A stretch of 64,000 nt of DNA, taken from Synechococcus sp. PCC 7335. GTDB lineage: Bacteria; Cyanobacteriota; Cyanobacteriia; Phormidesmidales; Phormidesmidaceae. A program made the position numbers and the translations under genes. Position 1 is the first letter of the stretch. Each line of letters begins with the position of its first letter. Below, piece after piece: positions 1 to 7,799 of this stretch. The stretch covers positions 3,399,720 through 3,463,719 of the forward strand of contig NZ_DS989904.1 in assembly GCF_000155595.1 (NCBI RefSeq). Reading direction: 5' to 3'. Under the pieces are notes generated by a model. The model saw only the letters and a program-made list of their open reading frames with translations, was not told where the DNA came from and searched no databases.

Positions 1-225
1 AAGCCTGTTGATGCCTCTCGTATTTATGCATGGAAAGCGACTCTTTCCATGCACCAGCTCGCTGATTTTGAAGCTATTACAAGAGAATTATTAAACGAAC
101 TAAATTATGAAGTTACAGGCGCTAAAATTCCTTTTTGGCGAGCCTCTGTGAGAGAAGGAATAAAAAAAATGAGGATACTCGAAGCCGAGTCATATAAAGT
201 TCTACAAAAACTAGAGATTTACTAA
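1..225 (+). CDS. sulfotransferase family protein, C-terminal end (partial)
   Basis: The reading frame is open from the first base to a TAA at 223-225 and gives 74 residues; the start lies outside the window. The visible part (DASRIYAWKATLSMHQLADF, then LLNELNYEV) resembles the C-terminal end of PAPS-dependent sulfotransferases, where a conserved W-K/R-x-x-L-s segment is followed by a helix ending in LGYE. The catalytic part is not visible, so the family call rests on this tail only. It lies in front of a truncated glycosyltransferase and about 2.5 kb from a second, complete sulfotransferase, so a sulfated glycan locus is plausible. Base composition is AT-rich compared with the core genes further right. 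Confidence 0.5.
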   Translation, partial: KPVDASRIYAWKATLSMHQLADFEAITRELLNELNYEVTGAKIPFWRASVREGIKKMRILEAESYKVLQKLEIY

Positions 226-344
226 CATACTTGAATCTGAAATTTCGCTGTCAATATCGTTAAGGCGGGGAAAGCTGTATATAACAACTCAACAAATCAC
301 TTGCTTTCTTTTCTTTGGCTCTAATATTTGTTTAAGTATTTAGA

Positions 345-515
345 ATGAATATAAAAGAACCGTTAATTTCTGTTGTTATTACTACCTATAATCAACTACA
401 CTTCCTTAGAAAAGCTGTTAATAGCGTTAAAATACAAATGTTTAAAGATTGGGAACGGCTTTGTTGCATGACTCAGGAACAAGAGAAGGCTTCTTTCGTG
501 CAGTCGTTCGATTAG
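345..515 (+). pseudogene. glycosyltransferase family 2, N-terminal fragment cut by an IS
   Basis: An ATG at 345 opens a 56-codon frame. Its first 37 residues match the start of GT2 glycosyltransferases: the first strand ISVVITTYN, then a helix FLRKAVNSVKIQMFKDWE, after which the family continues with the nucleotide-binding strand and DDGS. Here the match stops at about position 456, exactly where a sequence starting GGCTTTGTTGC begins, which looks like an IS5-family terminal repeat. The remaining residues to the TAG at 513-515 are IS-derived. About 85% of a normal GT2 domain is missing, so the gene is dead. Confidence 0.7.
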
Positions 516-1010
516 TCCTCAACCCAAACAGTGTTAGGTTTGACCACCTGAATTATCTGATTCAAGACAGCACACTGTAGCAGTGTCCCGAATGCCTAGT
601 TATCGAGTTTTCTAGAGCGGACTCTACCATCAGACGCTCCTTTATGTCGAAACATCGTTGTTTTAGCTAGCGAACGACGATGATAGCCCACCAACTTCTT
701 CCAGTACTTACGCTCGTGCTTTAGTATCACTACCCTCAATCAGGCCTTTGAGGACAGCGCCGTCAATAAACATCATTCGTGGTCACTACGGCACTAAGGA
801 TCTAGCCTGTTGCTTCGTCTATGCCGAGGTGTAGCTTGCGCCAAGTCCGACGCTTGCTGATCTCATGCTGACGTGTCTTCCACTCACTATTAAATGACAG
901 TGGAGTAGTCGGCAACCTAATCACGCAATAATGCTGACCGCTGTGAGAGTAATATTAGACACCTTTACGAGTTGTTTCCTAAGGGAATTCACTGATGCTC
1001 TAGCGACAAG
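457..1010 (-). mobile_element. decayed IS5-family element (IS903-like)
   Basis: The left edge GGCTTTGTTGC at 457-467 resembles IS5/IS903-type terminal repeats. On the minus strand, around 813-885, the DNA translates as EWKTRQHEISKRRTWRKLHL followed by GID, which is the conserved segment after the first catalytic Asp of IS5-family DDE transposases. Further along it reads EATG, a stop, then ILSAVVTTNDV, again the family pattern. Many stops and frame changes interrupt the frame, so no active transposase can be made. The right edge is not clear; I place it near 1010. Its insertion destroyed the GT2 gene at 345. Confidence 0.65.
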
Positions 1011-1171
1011 TTGTTAGGAGTTCGTCCTTTCTAAACGCTATCTTTGCAAACCTGTAAACAAAACTATAGAAGTGAAGGCGAAAAGTAGGCAGCCAAGTCT
1101 TGAATGATAGATTTAATACATTGAAACCGAGAATACATTTATGCCTATTGATCTAAGTTAATAGAACAACC

Positions 1172-1309
1172 ATGTTATTCGATCCAGCTTCAAACCCATC
1201 TGACCTAGACGGCAGCAACGGCTTCGTAGTCAACGGCAGCAATGCCGTTGACTACTCCGGCCGTTCGGTGAGCGGCGCGGAAGACATCAACGGCGATGGC
1301 ATCATTGAA
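1172..1309 (+). other. FG-GAP (integrin-alpha type) repeat fragment in frame with the GT4 gene
   Basis: These 46 codons continue without a stop into the glycosyltransferase that starts at 1310. They encode an FG-GAP-like repeat: LDGSNGF, then SGRSVSGAEDINGDG, the calcium-binding D-x-N-G-D-G loop typical of such repeats. A real FG-GAP protein has several of these blades, so this is a single displaced fragment. No glycosyltransferase of the family needs it. The fragment is richer in GC than the flanking DNA and contains a perfect 13-bp hairpin. It may be a transferred scrap or a small palindromic element that happens to leave the frame open. Confidence 0.6.
1226..1255. repeat. perfect 13-bp inverted repeat with GCAA loop
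   Basis: GTAGTCAACGGCA (1226-1238) and TGCCGTTGACTAC (1243-1255) are exact reverse complements separated by GCAA. As RNA this is a 13-bp stem closed by a GNRA tetraloop, a very stable fold. It sits 55 bases before the likely GT4 start codon at 1310. It has no T-run, so it is not a standard terminator. Confidence 0.75.
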
Positions 1310-2542
1310 ATGCCTAAGCGAACCATTCTGATATATCGCGACCAGTTACTGCCTTATTCAGAGACATTTATTCCAGCTCAGGCCGAGAACTACACTCGGT
1401 ATCAGAGTTTTTATGCAGGCAGTTCGCGCTTGTCTAATATAGATACAATGTTGCCAGTAGAGCGATGTATTACTCTCGAACAGGAAAAAGGGCTGAAAAA
1501 ATTTTGGAAAGGAGCTTACTGGTTTTTTAATTTTCCTCGTCCGAGCTGGGTAGAACACTTGAAGGACATCGAACCTTGTTTAATCCACGCTCATTTTGGT
1601 TTAGATGGTGTAATGGCAATGCCCCTAGCTAAACGACTTCGGGTTCCTTTGTTTGTGACTTTCCACGCGCATTATGCTACCAAGCAACCCGATGCCGATT
1701 TCAACCCCAGAGAACCTCTTTATAAGCAGCTTTATTTTAGCGATCCTATTCAATACACCTGGCATTTATATCTCCGTAAGCGGGCGCAATTGTTTGAATC
1801 TTCTAATTGCATAATCGCAATATCAAACTACATTCGCCAACGGCTCATTGAACAGGGATGTCCAGAAGAAAAAGTCAATGTTCATTATATTGGTGTGGAT
1901 CTACAGCAATTCAATGCTGAAATTACTCGCGAAATTAAAGCTTCTAATACCCAGTTAGTTAATCATCAAACCACCATCTTATTTGTAGGGCGATTGGTGG
2001 AAAAGAAAGGATGTGAATACTTACTGAGATCAATGGCTCATGTACAGCAACTTATGCCGTATGTGAAATTGATCGTCATAGGGGACGGCGTATTGAGACA
2101 GCCCCTAGAAAACATGGCTTCTAAAACTCTTCGACACTGCCAATTTCTAGGACTGCAGTCTACAGAAATGGTCAAGAAATGGATGGCTCTATCAAGCGTT
2201 CTAGTGGTTCCAAGCGTTACTACTGAAACAGGAGAAACAGAGGGCTTGCCTATGGTTATTTTGGAAGCGATGGCGATGGGCTTGCCTGTAGTGGCTTCTT
2301 TTCATGCAGGTATTCCCGAGGCTATTTCTCATGGAGAGAATGGCTTTTTAGTACCAGAACGAAGTATTTCTGACTTGAGTCAGGCGATTCTTGATCTCTT
2401 GCGATACCCAAACATCAAGGAGCATTTTGCAAACAAAGGAATCGAAACCATTCAGGCCAATTATGATTTGCAGACGAATACTAAACACTTGGAAATGCTA
2501 TACGACACGGCAGTAAACCAGTATCAGAGCAGTTATAAGTAA
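1310..2542 (+). CDS. glycosyltransferase family 4
   Basis: A GT-B fold glycosyltransferase, most likely transferring a sugar from a nucleotide-sugar to a growing polysaccharide or lipid-linked glycan on the cytoplasmic side of the membrane. The N-terminal half has the acceptor-side pattern IYRDQLLPYSETFI and IHAHFG; the C-terminal half has FVGRLVEKKGCEYLLRS (GT4 donor domain) and the donor-binding segment EGLPMVILEAMAMGLPVVAS with the E-x7-E pattern. The frame is open from an ATG at 1172, but residues before Met47 of that frame are an FG-GAP fragment foreign to the family; homologous proteins begin near PKRTILIYRDQ, so I take ATG 1310. No clear ribosome binding site precedes either start. It stands alone between an IS5 remnant and a sulfotransferase. 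Confidence 0.8.
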   Translation: MPKRTILIYRDQLLPYSETFIPAQAENYTRYQSFYAGSSRLSNIDTMLPVERCITLEQEKGLKKFWKGAYWFFNFPRPSWVEHLKDIEPCLIHAHFGLDGVMAMPLAKRLRVPLFVTFHAHYATKQPDADFNPREPLYKQLYFSDPIQYTWHLYLRKRAQLFESSNCIIAISNYIRQRLIEQGCPEEKVNVHYIGVDLQQFNAEITREIKASNTQLVNHQTTILFVGRLVEKKGCEYLLRSMAHVQQLMPYVKLIVIGDGVLRQPLENMASKTLRHCQFLGLQSTEMVKKWMALSSVLVVPSVTTETGETEGLPMVILEAMAMGLPVVASFHAGIPEAISHGENGFLVPERSISDLSQAILDLLRYPNIKEHFANKGIETIQANYDLQTNTKHLEMLYDTAVNQYQSSYK

Positions 2543-2772
2543 TTATTGGTTAAACTCTGTGACGGGCTAAAGCCCAGGCTAAACTTTCATGGCGACTTAC
2601 TCTAGTAAACAGCTATGCCACCATGTAGGATACGGCTTATCGGTAGTCCTAAACAAGTAAGGACGCATTGTAGTGATGGATGAAGTGCCAGATAGCACCA
2701 ACGTGATTCTTCAACCTCTCAGAAAACGATAGGGACTTCCTCATCAGCCTCGAAACCCTCTGGCTAAGACTC

Positions 2773-3681
2773 TTAAAGTTTACTAGCATATTCGAGCCAA
2801 TTTGTTGTATACCTCCCAAATTGTCTTTCTAGTTTATTGATTTGGTCGAAATACATTTTAGCTAGGTACATAGCAAGATGATGAGGTATTTCTCCATCGT
2901 ATCTTTGTTGTCGGGAATTCACTTTATCCCTGATAATGCTATTAGAACAGTCAGGCAGTATTCTAATATCTAGAAAGTTACATATACGACTAATTAAAAC
3001 ATCCGGAGCTTCACTAATTTCCTCAAAAAAACAGATTAAGAACTGCTTGTCAGGATAATGAAATTTCCAGTTCTCAAGTGTGCGTAAATAGTTACCTCTT
3101 AAACGCGATCCTCGGCTTTCAAACTCAACAATGAATTCTTCATCTGAAATATCATTTAATTTTTCTGACTGAGTCTTTCTGATATCTTTCAGAGCATGAG
3201 ACCAAGCTCTTTGAATGGGATTTCGCATCAAAAAGATTATTTTTAAGTCTGGGATGGTTTGGTGAATATAACCAACCGATTCTTTCTCCAGTGTAGAATA
3301 TGATGGTGTTATTTCTCCTGCCAGCTTTTGGTGACCCAATTCGAAAGCAGATGAGTATAGTACATCAGAGTTATAAGTTAGATATTCAGTTGTGTATTGA
3401 AAAGTTTTAATTAAATTTAGCTGAAGAACACTTTCTCGGACTTTCTCTTTGAATATCTTGTCTCGCCAACCATTCGCCGACTTTAGCCAGCTAGGTCTTG
3501 TATCTTGTAACAAGAACAACCTTTGAAGAAGACTCTTTGAGAGAGTACTTTCTCTAGCATCAAAGTAATGTAGTTCTTTTTGAAAGGGAGGAAAATATAG
3601 ATCGGGATGCTTCTTTAAATTCTCATACAACCATGTTGAGCCTGATCTTTGCGTTCCTATACCTAGAAAATTTGGTAACAT
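2773..3681 (-). CDS. sulfotransferase family protein
   Basis: Likely PAPS-dependent sulfotransferase acting on a carbohydrate. The PAPS 5'-phosphosulfate loop is GIGTQRSGSTWLYENLKKHP near residue 6 (counting from the chosen start), followed by KELHYFD; the 3'-phosphate site is FLMRNPIQRAWSHALKD in the middle. About 302 residues, normal for the family. The frame extends a further 39 codons upstream, but those codons are the end of an IS element (its edge is at 3694 and its target duplication at 3685-3693), so I use the ATG at 3679-3681. An AGGA sits about ten bases before that ATG, right at the IS edge. The native promoter is now 2.6 kb away, on the other side of the IS. Confidence 0.8.
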   Translation of the reverse strand: MLPNFLGIGTQRSGSTWLYENLKKHPDLYFPPFQKELHYFDARESTLSKSLLQRLFLLQDTRPSWLKSANGWRDKIFKEKVRESVLQLNLIKTFQYTTEYLTYNSDVLYSSAFELGHQKLAGEITPSYSTLEKESVGYIHQTIPDLKIIFLMRNPIQRAWSHALKDIRKTQSEKLNDISDEEFIVEFESRGSRLRGNYLRTLENWKFHYPDKQFLICFFEEISEAPDVLISRICNFLDIRILPDCSNSIIRDKVNSRQQRYDGEIPHHLAMYLAKMYFDQINKLERQFGRYTTNWLEYASKL

Positions 3682-3957
3682 TATAAATTTTTCCTGAGAG
3701 GGTGACACAACAGACCAACCGCTGACGTAGCGTGTAGTTGGTCGTATGAAGAGAAGAAAAGATAGGCTGGTTTTGCGAACACACCCTATCGACTTCATGA
3801 TATCTCAAGACTATCAAGTGCCCCTCAAGACTCATCTGAGCGCTCGTGCCTATTTGTTGCTATCGCTACTGGTCACCGTCGTTCAAACCTGCCGAGATAT
3901 GCGATTGGAGAGCCTTGCCGAAGCGCTACCATTGCCTATCTTATTCGAGTCACGGCG

Positions 3958-3964
3958 AAAAAAG
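3958..3964 (+). other. possible -1 frameshift heptamer A_AAA_AAG
   Basis: In the frame of the transposase start the codons are cga-aaa-aag, which places the slippery heptamer A_AAA_AAG in the correct phase. A -1 slip changes the next codons to gtc-caa-cgg and restores the family sequence (KKVQRFLTLGAF). Without it the frame stops at 4000. Loss of one A from a seven-A run would look the same, so programmed frameshifting is not proven. Confidence 0.4.
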
Positions 3965-4150
3965 TCCAACGGTTCCTCACACTCGGTGCCTTCAGTCTGA
4001 ACCATCTATGGCAAGGCGTGCTATCGGTGTTTCTCGCTGAACAGGTAGGCAGCCAGGAGACCACAGTTTATGTTGCCATCGACCGGACGACCTGGCGCGA
4101 GGTGAACCTGCTGATGGTGAGCGTCATCTGGAAAGGGCGAGCCATTCCCC

Positions 4151-5474
4151 CTGATTGGCTGACAAAAGTTTAGTCAGGGAGAAACTTGACAGTGGTCACC
4201 ATGAAATTAAGGCGACCGGCCTTTCTATTGTGTTCTTTCCTAGAAGCCATGGCGGGTTCAAGGTCAATGTGAGAGGTCAAACAAACCTGTTTAATCAACT
4301 TCCAACCGTTGAGCAGAGCCGCCTTAGCTCACTCCAATCCGATGCGGAAATAGCTGTTGCCCCTAGCCCAATGGGTATCAATCCACCGTCTACGACCTGA
4401 TTGCACCACGTCTACCCCTTGAGCAGTAACGTAGAGGGTGGCCACTGCGAGTACGAACCATAGCCGAGAGAGGTCAATGACGCAGCGAATCTCAGAGCGT
4501 TGTAGATTCCAGCCACTGGACTGGTCGTCTAAAAATCCTTCTTCAATATCAAAGCGCAGTCCATATTCTACAAAGGTTTGCGGGCTAGTTGGCTGGTCAC
4601 TGACCACCGCCCAAAACTCACCATTGATGTTGTTGCGCCCGATGATGACATGCACTGGGCCGTATTTTTCCTGACGATGCAATCTGATGTGGTGAAAACC
4701 AAGTGCTTTGCCCCGCTCTAAGTGGAATGATTTGGGTTGACACCAACCGGAACCCGGTCGCCAAAGCCAGGTGTCACTTTTGATGCGGATTCGGTAATGC
4801 CAGCCGAGTTGTTGCATAAGCTTCATTGCACGGGTATGTACAAAGCCGCGGTCAGCCAACAGAATTACGGTTGCTTTTGAAGGCAGGTATTGAGCGGACT
4901 GCTTGAGTAGTTCTTCATATGCTTCAAACGCAACAGAGGCACTGTTGTGTTCTAGAACTCGCCAAGCCAGAGGAATAGAGCGGCCTCTATACACCACGGC
5001 TAGCCGGATTAAGCAGTACTGCTTCCAAAACAATGATGTATCTAAACAAAGATAAAGACTTTCCGCTTCCCAAGTCGATAAGGCTGCTTGAATCAGCGGT
5101 TTATACAATCGGTGAATGTTGATGCGGCTATTGCCCAGCCAGCGCCGCACCCGTCTTTGTTTACTTTGGGCATAGAAACCGCGACAGGGCAAATAGGTTG
5201 CCCATTTACTCAGGCTAACGCTGCCGGTTTGGATTAGGGCAAACACCATCCAACAGCAGGTTGTCAGATGGCCTAGATGGACCCAAGGGCAGTCTTGACC
5301 CAACCAGTCTTTCAAGGCATCGTAAGGGCGGGAGTTTTTTTCACAGCGTTCCTTTGGTTTTGAGTTGCATCTAAATCTTAGAACGCTGGCTCCCCCTCGC
5401 AACCTTTGCGGCTCTAAAGTCCCTGTATAACAAGCGATTCAACCTGGCTATTGCATCTTTTGTCAGCCAATCAG
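4151..5474 (-). mobile_element. second IS4-family element nested in the first
   Basis: The ends CTGATTGGCTGACAAAAG (4151-4168) and its exact reverse complement (5457-5474) are perfect 18-bp inverted repeats. The ten bases GCCATTCCCC occur on both sides (4141-4150 and 5475-5484), a target-site duplication inside the transposase gene of the outer element. Length is 1324 bp. The transposase is on the minus strand. Perfect repeats and duplication indicate a late insertion, after the outer element arrived. Confidence 0.92.
4329..5402 (-). pseudogene. IS4-family transposase of the inner element, shortened by an in-frame stop
   Basis: A DDE transposase of about 357 residues. The first catalytic Asp is in CLDTSLFW, the second in ILLADRGFVHTRAM, and the Glu in YGLRFDIEEGFLDDQ, where Y, R and E of the IS4 signature are present but the final Lys is Gln. 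The frame stops at TGA (4329-4331), but the same frame continues as AKAALLNGWKLIKQV to a TAA at 4170-4172 next to the terminal repeat. A Trp codon in place of TGA would give about 53 further residues, so the stop looks like a nonsense mutation. The only upstream start is a TTG at 5402; the true start is uncertain. Confidence 0.75.
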
Positions 5475-6453
5475 GCCATTCCCCTCTCCTGGCGGTTGAT
5501 GGAGAATTTAGGAAACTCTGACTACGTGGAACAAACACAGCTGCTGACCAAAGCGCTGCCGATGCTCTCGGCGAATAAAATTGTCGTGCTGGGTGACCGT
5601 GAGTTTTGCTCGGTTGACCTGGCCAGATGGCTGGGTGAAAAAGGTCATTACTTCTGTTTACGGCAAAAGCAATCCACTTGGATGAAGGCAGGCGAGACAG
5701 ACTGGCAAAAACTTACGACTCTAGGGCTGCGACCGGGTACGCAAGGCTTTTACAACGCTCTCACCTTGACCAAAAGTAAGGGCTTCGGTGCGGCTCATCT
5801 CGTTGGCAAGTGGAAACGGCGCTATCAAAGTTTCGCGCCCGCAGAACCCTGGTTTATCCTGACCAGTCTCGATACACTCGATGTGGCTATTTGGGCCTAC
5901 CAGAAGCGCTTCGATATTGAAGAAATGTTCCGCGATTTTAAGCTCGGCGGCTACTCGCTAGAGCGTTGTCGCGCACAGGATAAGCGGTTTCTGTCAATTG
6001 TTCTACTCGTTGCCATTGCCTACACCTGCGCCACTAGCCAAGGTCAAACCCTCAAGCAAAAGGCGCTACAAAAGTACATCGCAAGACCTGAGCGCTACGA
6101 CCAACCCAACAAAAGACACAGTGCTTTTTACATCGGGCTAGCGGCTCATCGATGGGTTCCTTTTTGGCCTCGTTGCCAGCAACAAGTCTTCGAGTTGTTA
6201 GTGCTCGACCGCAATAAACTGCCCTATCATTTAAAGGATCTTAAGGCTATGGACGCTGTCCTCTCTGCTTTCTAGACGTTGTGTCGCCCTTTCAGAAATT
6301 TTTCTAAAATATTGAACATCATAAACAACATTCGAATATTAACACCTTTTCACTAACTTAGTGGTGCGAAATCCGACCGGAATAGGCTTCAGTTATAGTT
6401 TCTAAACCCAAGATAAAGAGAGAGTTGTGAACTAGAGAAGTGTGTGATACGTA

Positions 6454-7147
6454 ATGAATGGTGTCGAAGGCAGCAGCTTACAAGGTATCAGCCGCATCGG
6501 GAAACGAGCCTACGGCACGGTTGTCGATATCGTTCGCACCGTAAGTTACAAAGCCCAACTCGTACACGACGAAGCAGTTCAGGATGTGGAGTGCAGCCAA
6601 ATCACAGTTGATGAAATGTGGTTATTTGTGAAAAAAGCGCACCGGCTGCGCTCCCGAAGGCTCGACTGCTGGTTAGGGGTGAGTCCTGCCGATGAGAGTA
6701 GATTAATTCTCAGTCTTCGGGTCGGGAAACACACGGATGAGTTTCTGACAGAATTGGTGGCGAGCACAGAAGGTAAAACAGATTGTAAGTTTGGTGTACA
6801 GATGATTAGGGTGGCTATGAGAGGGGCTTAGCGCCTGAGGTAGGCCATCTTATCAGCAAGAAAATACCCAACGTTTAGAACGGACCAACGGCATTATTCG
6901 ACAACAAACCGGACGTTGGCATAGACAACAGAACAAACTCGGAAAGCGATAGGAACAGACCGAGACCACCGCCCGCTTAATCGTCAGCTATTTCAATTGG
7001 ATACGGCAACATAGCCGAATAAGAAACAGTGCCGCTCAACGGGCTGGAAGCTACACAGCCTTTGGACTTGGCATGACGTTGCTACCTATCCCACGTTTTA
7101 TTCAGACACAATCAAAGAGAGCTAGAATTCCGAAGCATGAAGACTAG
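6454..7147 (+). pseudogene. IS1-like transposase, broken
   Basis: The first part (6454-6831, 125 codons) reads SRIGKRAYGTVVDIVR and SQITVDEMWLFVKKAHRLRS, which matches the start of the catalytic domain of cyanobacterial IS1-type transposases with the first Asp in VDEMW. A frame change around 6800-6840 is followed in another frame by QRLERTNGIIRQQTGRWHRQ and then, after a TAG within the frame where Trp is expected, ARLIVSYFNWIRQHSR to the TAG at 7145-7147. The N-terminal zinc-finger part of IS1 proteins is not seen upstream. With a frameshift and stops the gene is dead. I could not identify clear terminal repeats. Confidence 0.7.
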
Positions 7148-7799
7148 AGTTTTCCAGTTAGACATATAGAAAACGCTCCGTCGTGTAGTTATATATGGTC
7201 GCAGGACCATTTTATTTTGACAAAGTGAACTAGAGGAAGCTGTCAGAACTAAGTATACAAAATGGGGCGAAACCTTCTGCTAGCTTGGGAAGTAAGTTCC
7301 CGCTCGACTTCCGTTCGCCGCTCATGATTTGGCCCCCAACTGTCAGTCGTTCCATGCTGTACCGCTACGAAGACTTCGTCTGTTTTGGCAAGTTTAGAAA
7401 GCGATCTATGAAAGGTATTGGGAATTGAAAACCCTATTCCAGGCTGCTTAAACAGAGATAGAGCTAAGAGCAATCTCATTGATAGCGATTCGACGTAATC
7501 TGGCTACCCAGAGCTGACAATTTCGTCGAGGCTGTTCTTTAGGCTGTCGGCGTGTGATTGTTGAAATTTATATAAAATGGTGTATCAACTTTTCTATTCT
7601 TCAATGGATATCTTTCGCTAACAACTTCCCCTAAAAACCTTTAGAATAGGACATCTTTTGTAGCCAGTTTTTCTCTCCTTGGAGGCGCTCTGCGTTAGGC
7701 TTTTCTCATATCCTTATGTATATAGCAGATTCGGCAGATATACGGCCCTGTGCTGCCTGTTGCCCTTTAGCTACTTCCTTTCTCCCTAAACCCCTCTAC
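7148..7799. other. 650-bp stretch without a confident gene
   Basis: It holds no RNA gene that I recognise. A 76-codon minus-strand frame (7249-7479) has no resemblance to a family I know and may be chance or a remnant. The frame of the amidohydrolase runs upstream to 7716, but that part (rich in Cys, Ala and Pro) does not belong to the family. Old IS debris from the IS1-like element may make up the left part. Confidence 0.4.

Larger units (their letters stand above)
3797..6275 (+). pseudogene. IS4-family transposase, interrupted by the inner IS
   Basis: The N-terminal part runs from ATG 3797 (YQVPLKTHLSARAYLLLSLL), changes frame by -1 at an A6G tract (3958-3964), continues to 4150 with the first catalytic Asp in VAIDRTTW, and is then broken by the inner IS. 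After removal of 4151-5484 the frame rejoins exactly (RAIPLSWRLMENLG) and goes on with VLGDREF (second Asp) and YQKRFDIEEMFRDFK, a perfect Y-(2)-R-(3)-E-(6)-K motif, to the stop at 6273-6275. The rejoined product would be about 381 residues, normal for the family. It is inactive in its present split form. Confidence 0.8.
3694..6295 (+). mobile_element. IS4-family insertion sequence (outer element, split by a second IS)
   Basis: The ends are CTGAGAGGGTGACACAAC (3694-3711) and, read on the other strand, CTGAAAGGGCGACACAAC (6278-6295): 18-bp inverted repeats with two mismatches. The same nine bases AAATTTTTC flank it at 3685-3693 and 6296-6304, a target-site duplication. Without the inner element the IS is about 1.27 kb. 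The transposase has the IS4-type Y-(2)-R-(3)-E-(6)-K signature. The exact target duplication indicates a single, fairly recent insertion event just upstream of the sulfotransferase gene. Confidence 0.9.

Noticed and set aside
2543-2772. Possible transposase scrap between the GT4 and sulfotransferase genes
   Set aside because: Short protein-like stretches occur (a frame with MDEVPDSTNVILQPL), but I cannot tie them to a known IS family, and no terminal repeats are visible.
5366-5390. Similarity between a segment near the inner IS end and the cynS terminator
   Set aside because: Both contain ATCTAAATCT and AGAACG, but the match is about 17 bases and not in an arrangement that suggests common origin.
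7249-7479. 76-codon minus-strand frame
   Set aside because: No family resemblance, no good start signal, and located in a region of IS debris.
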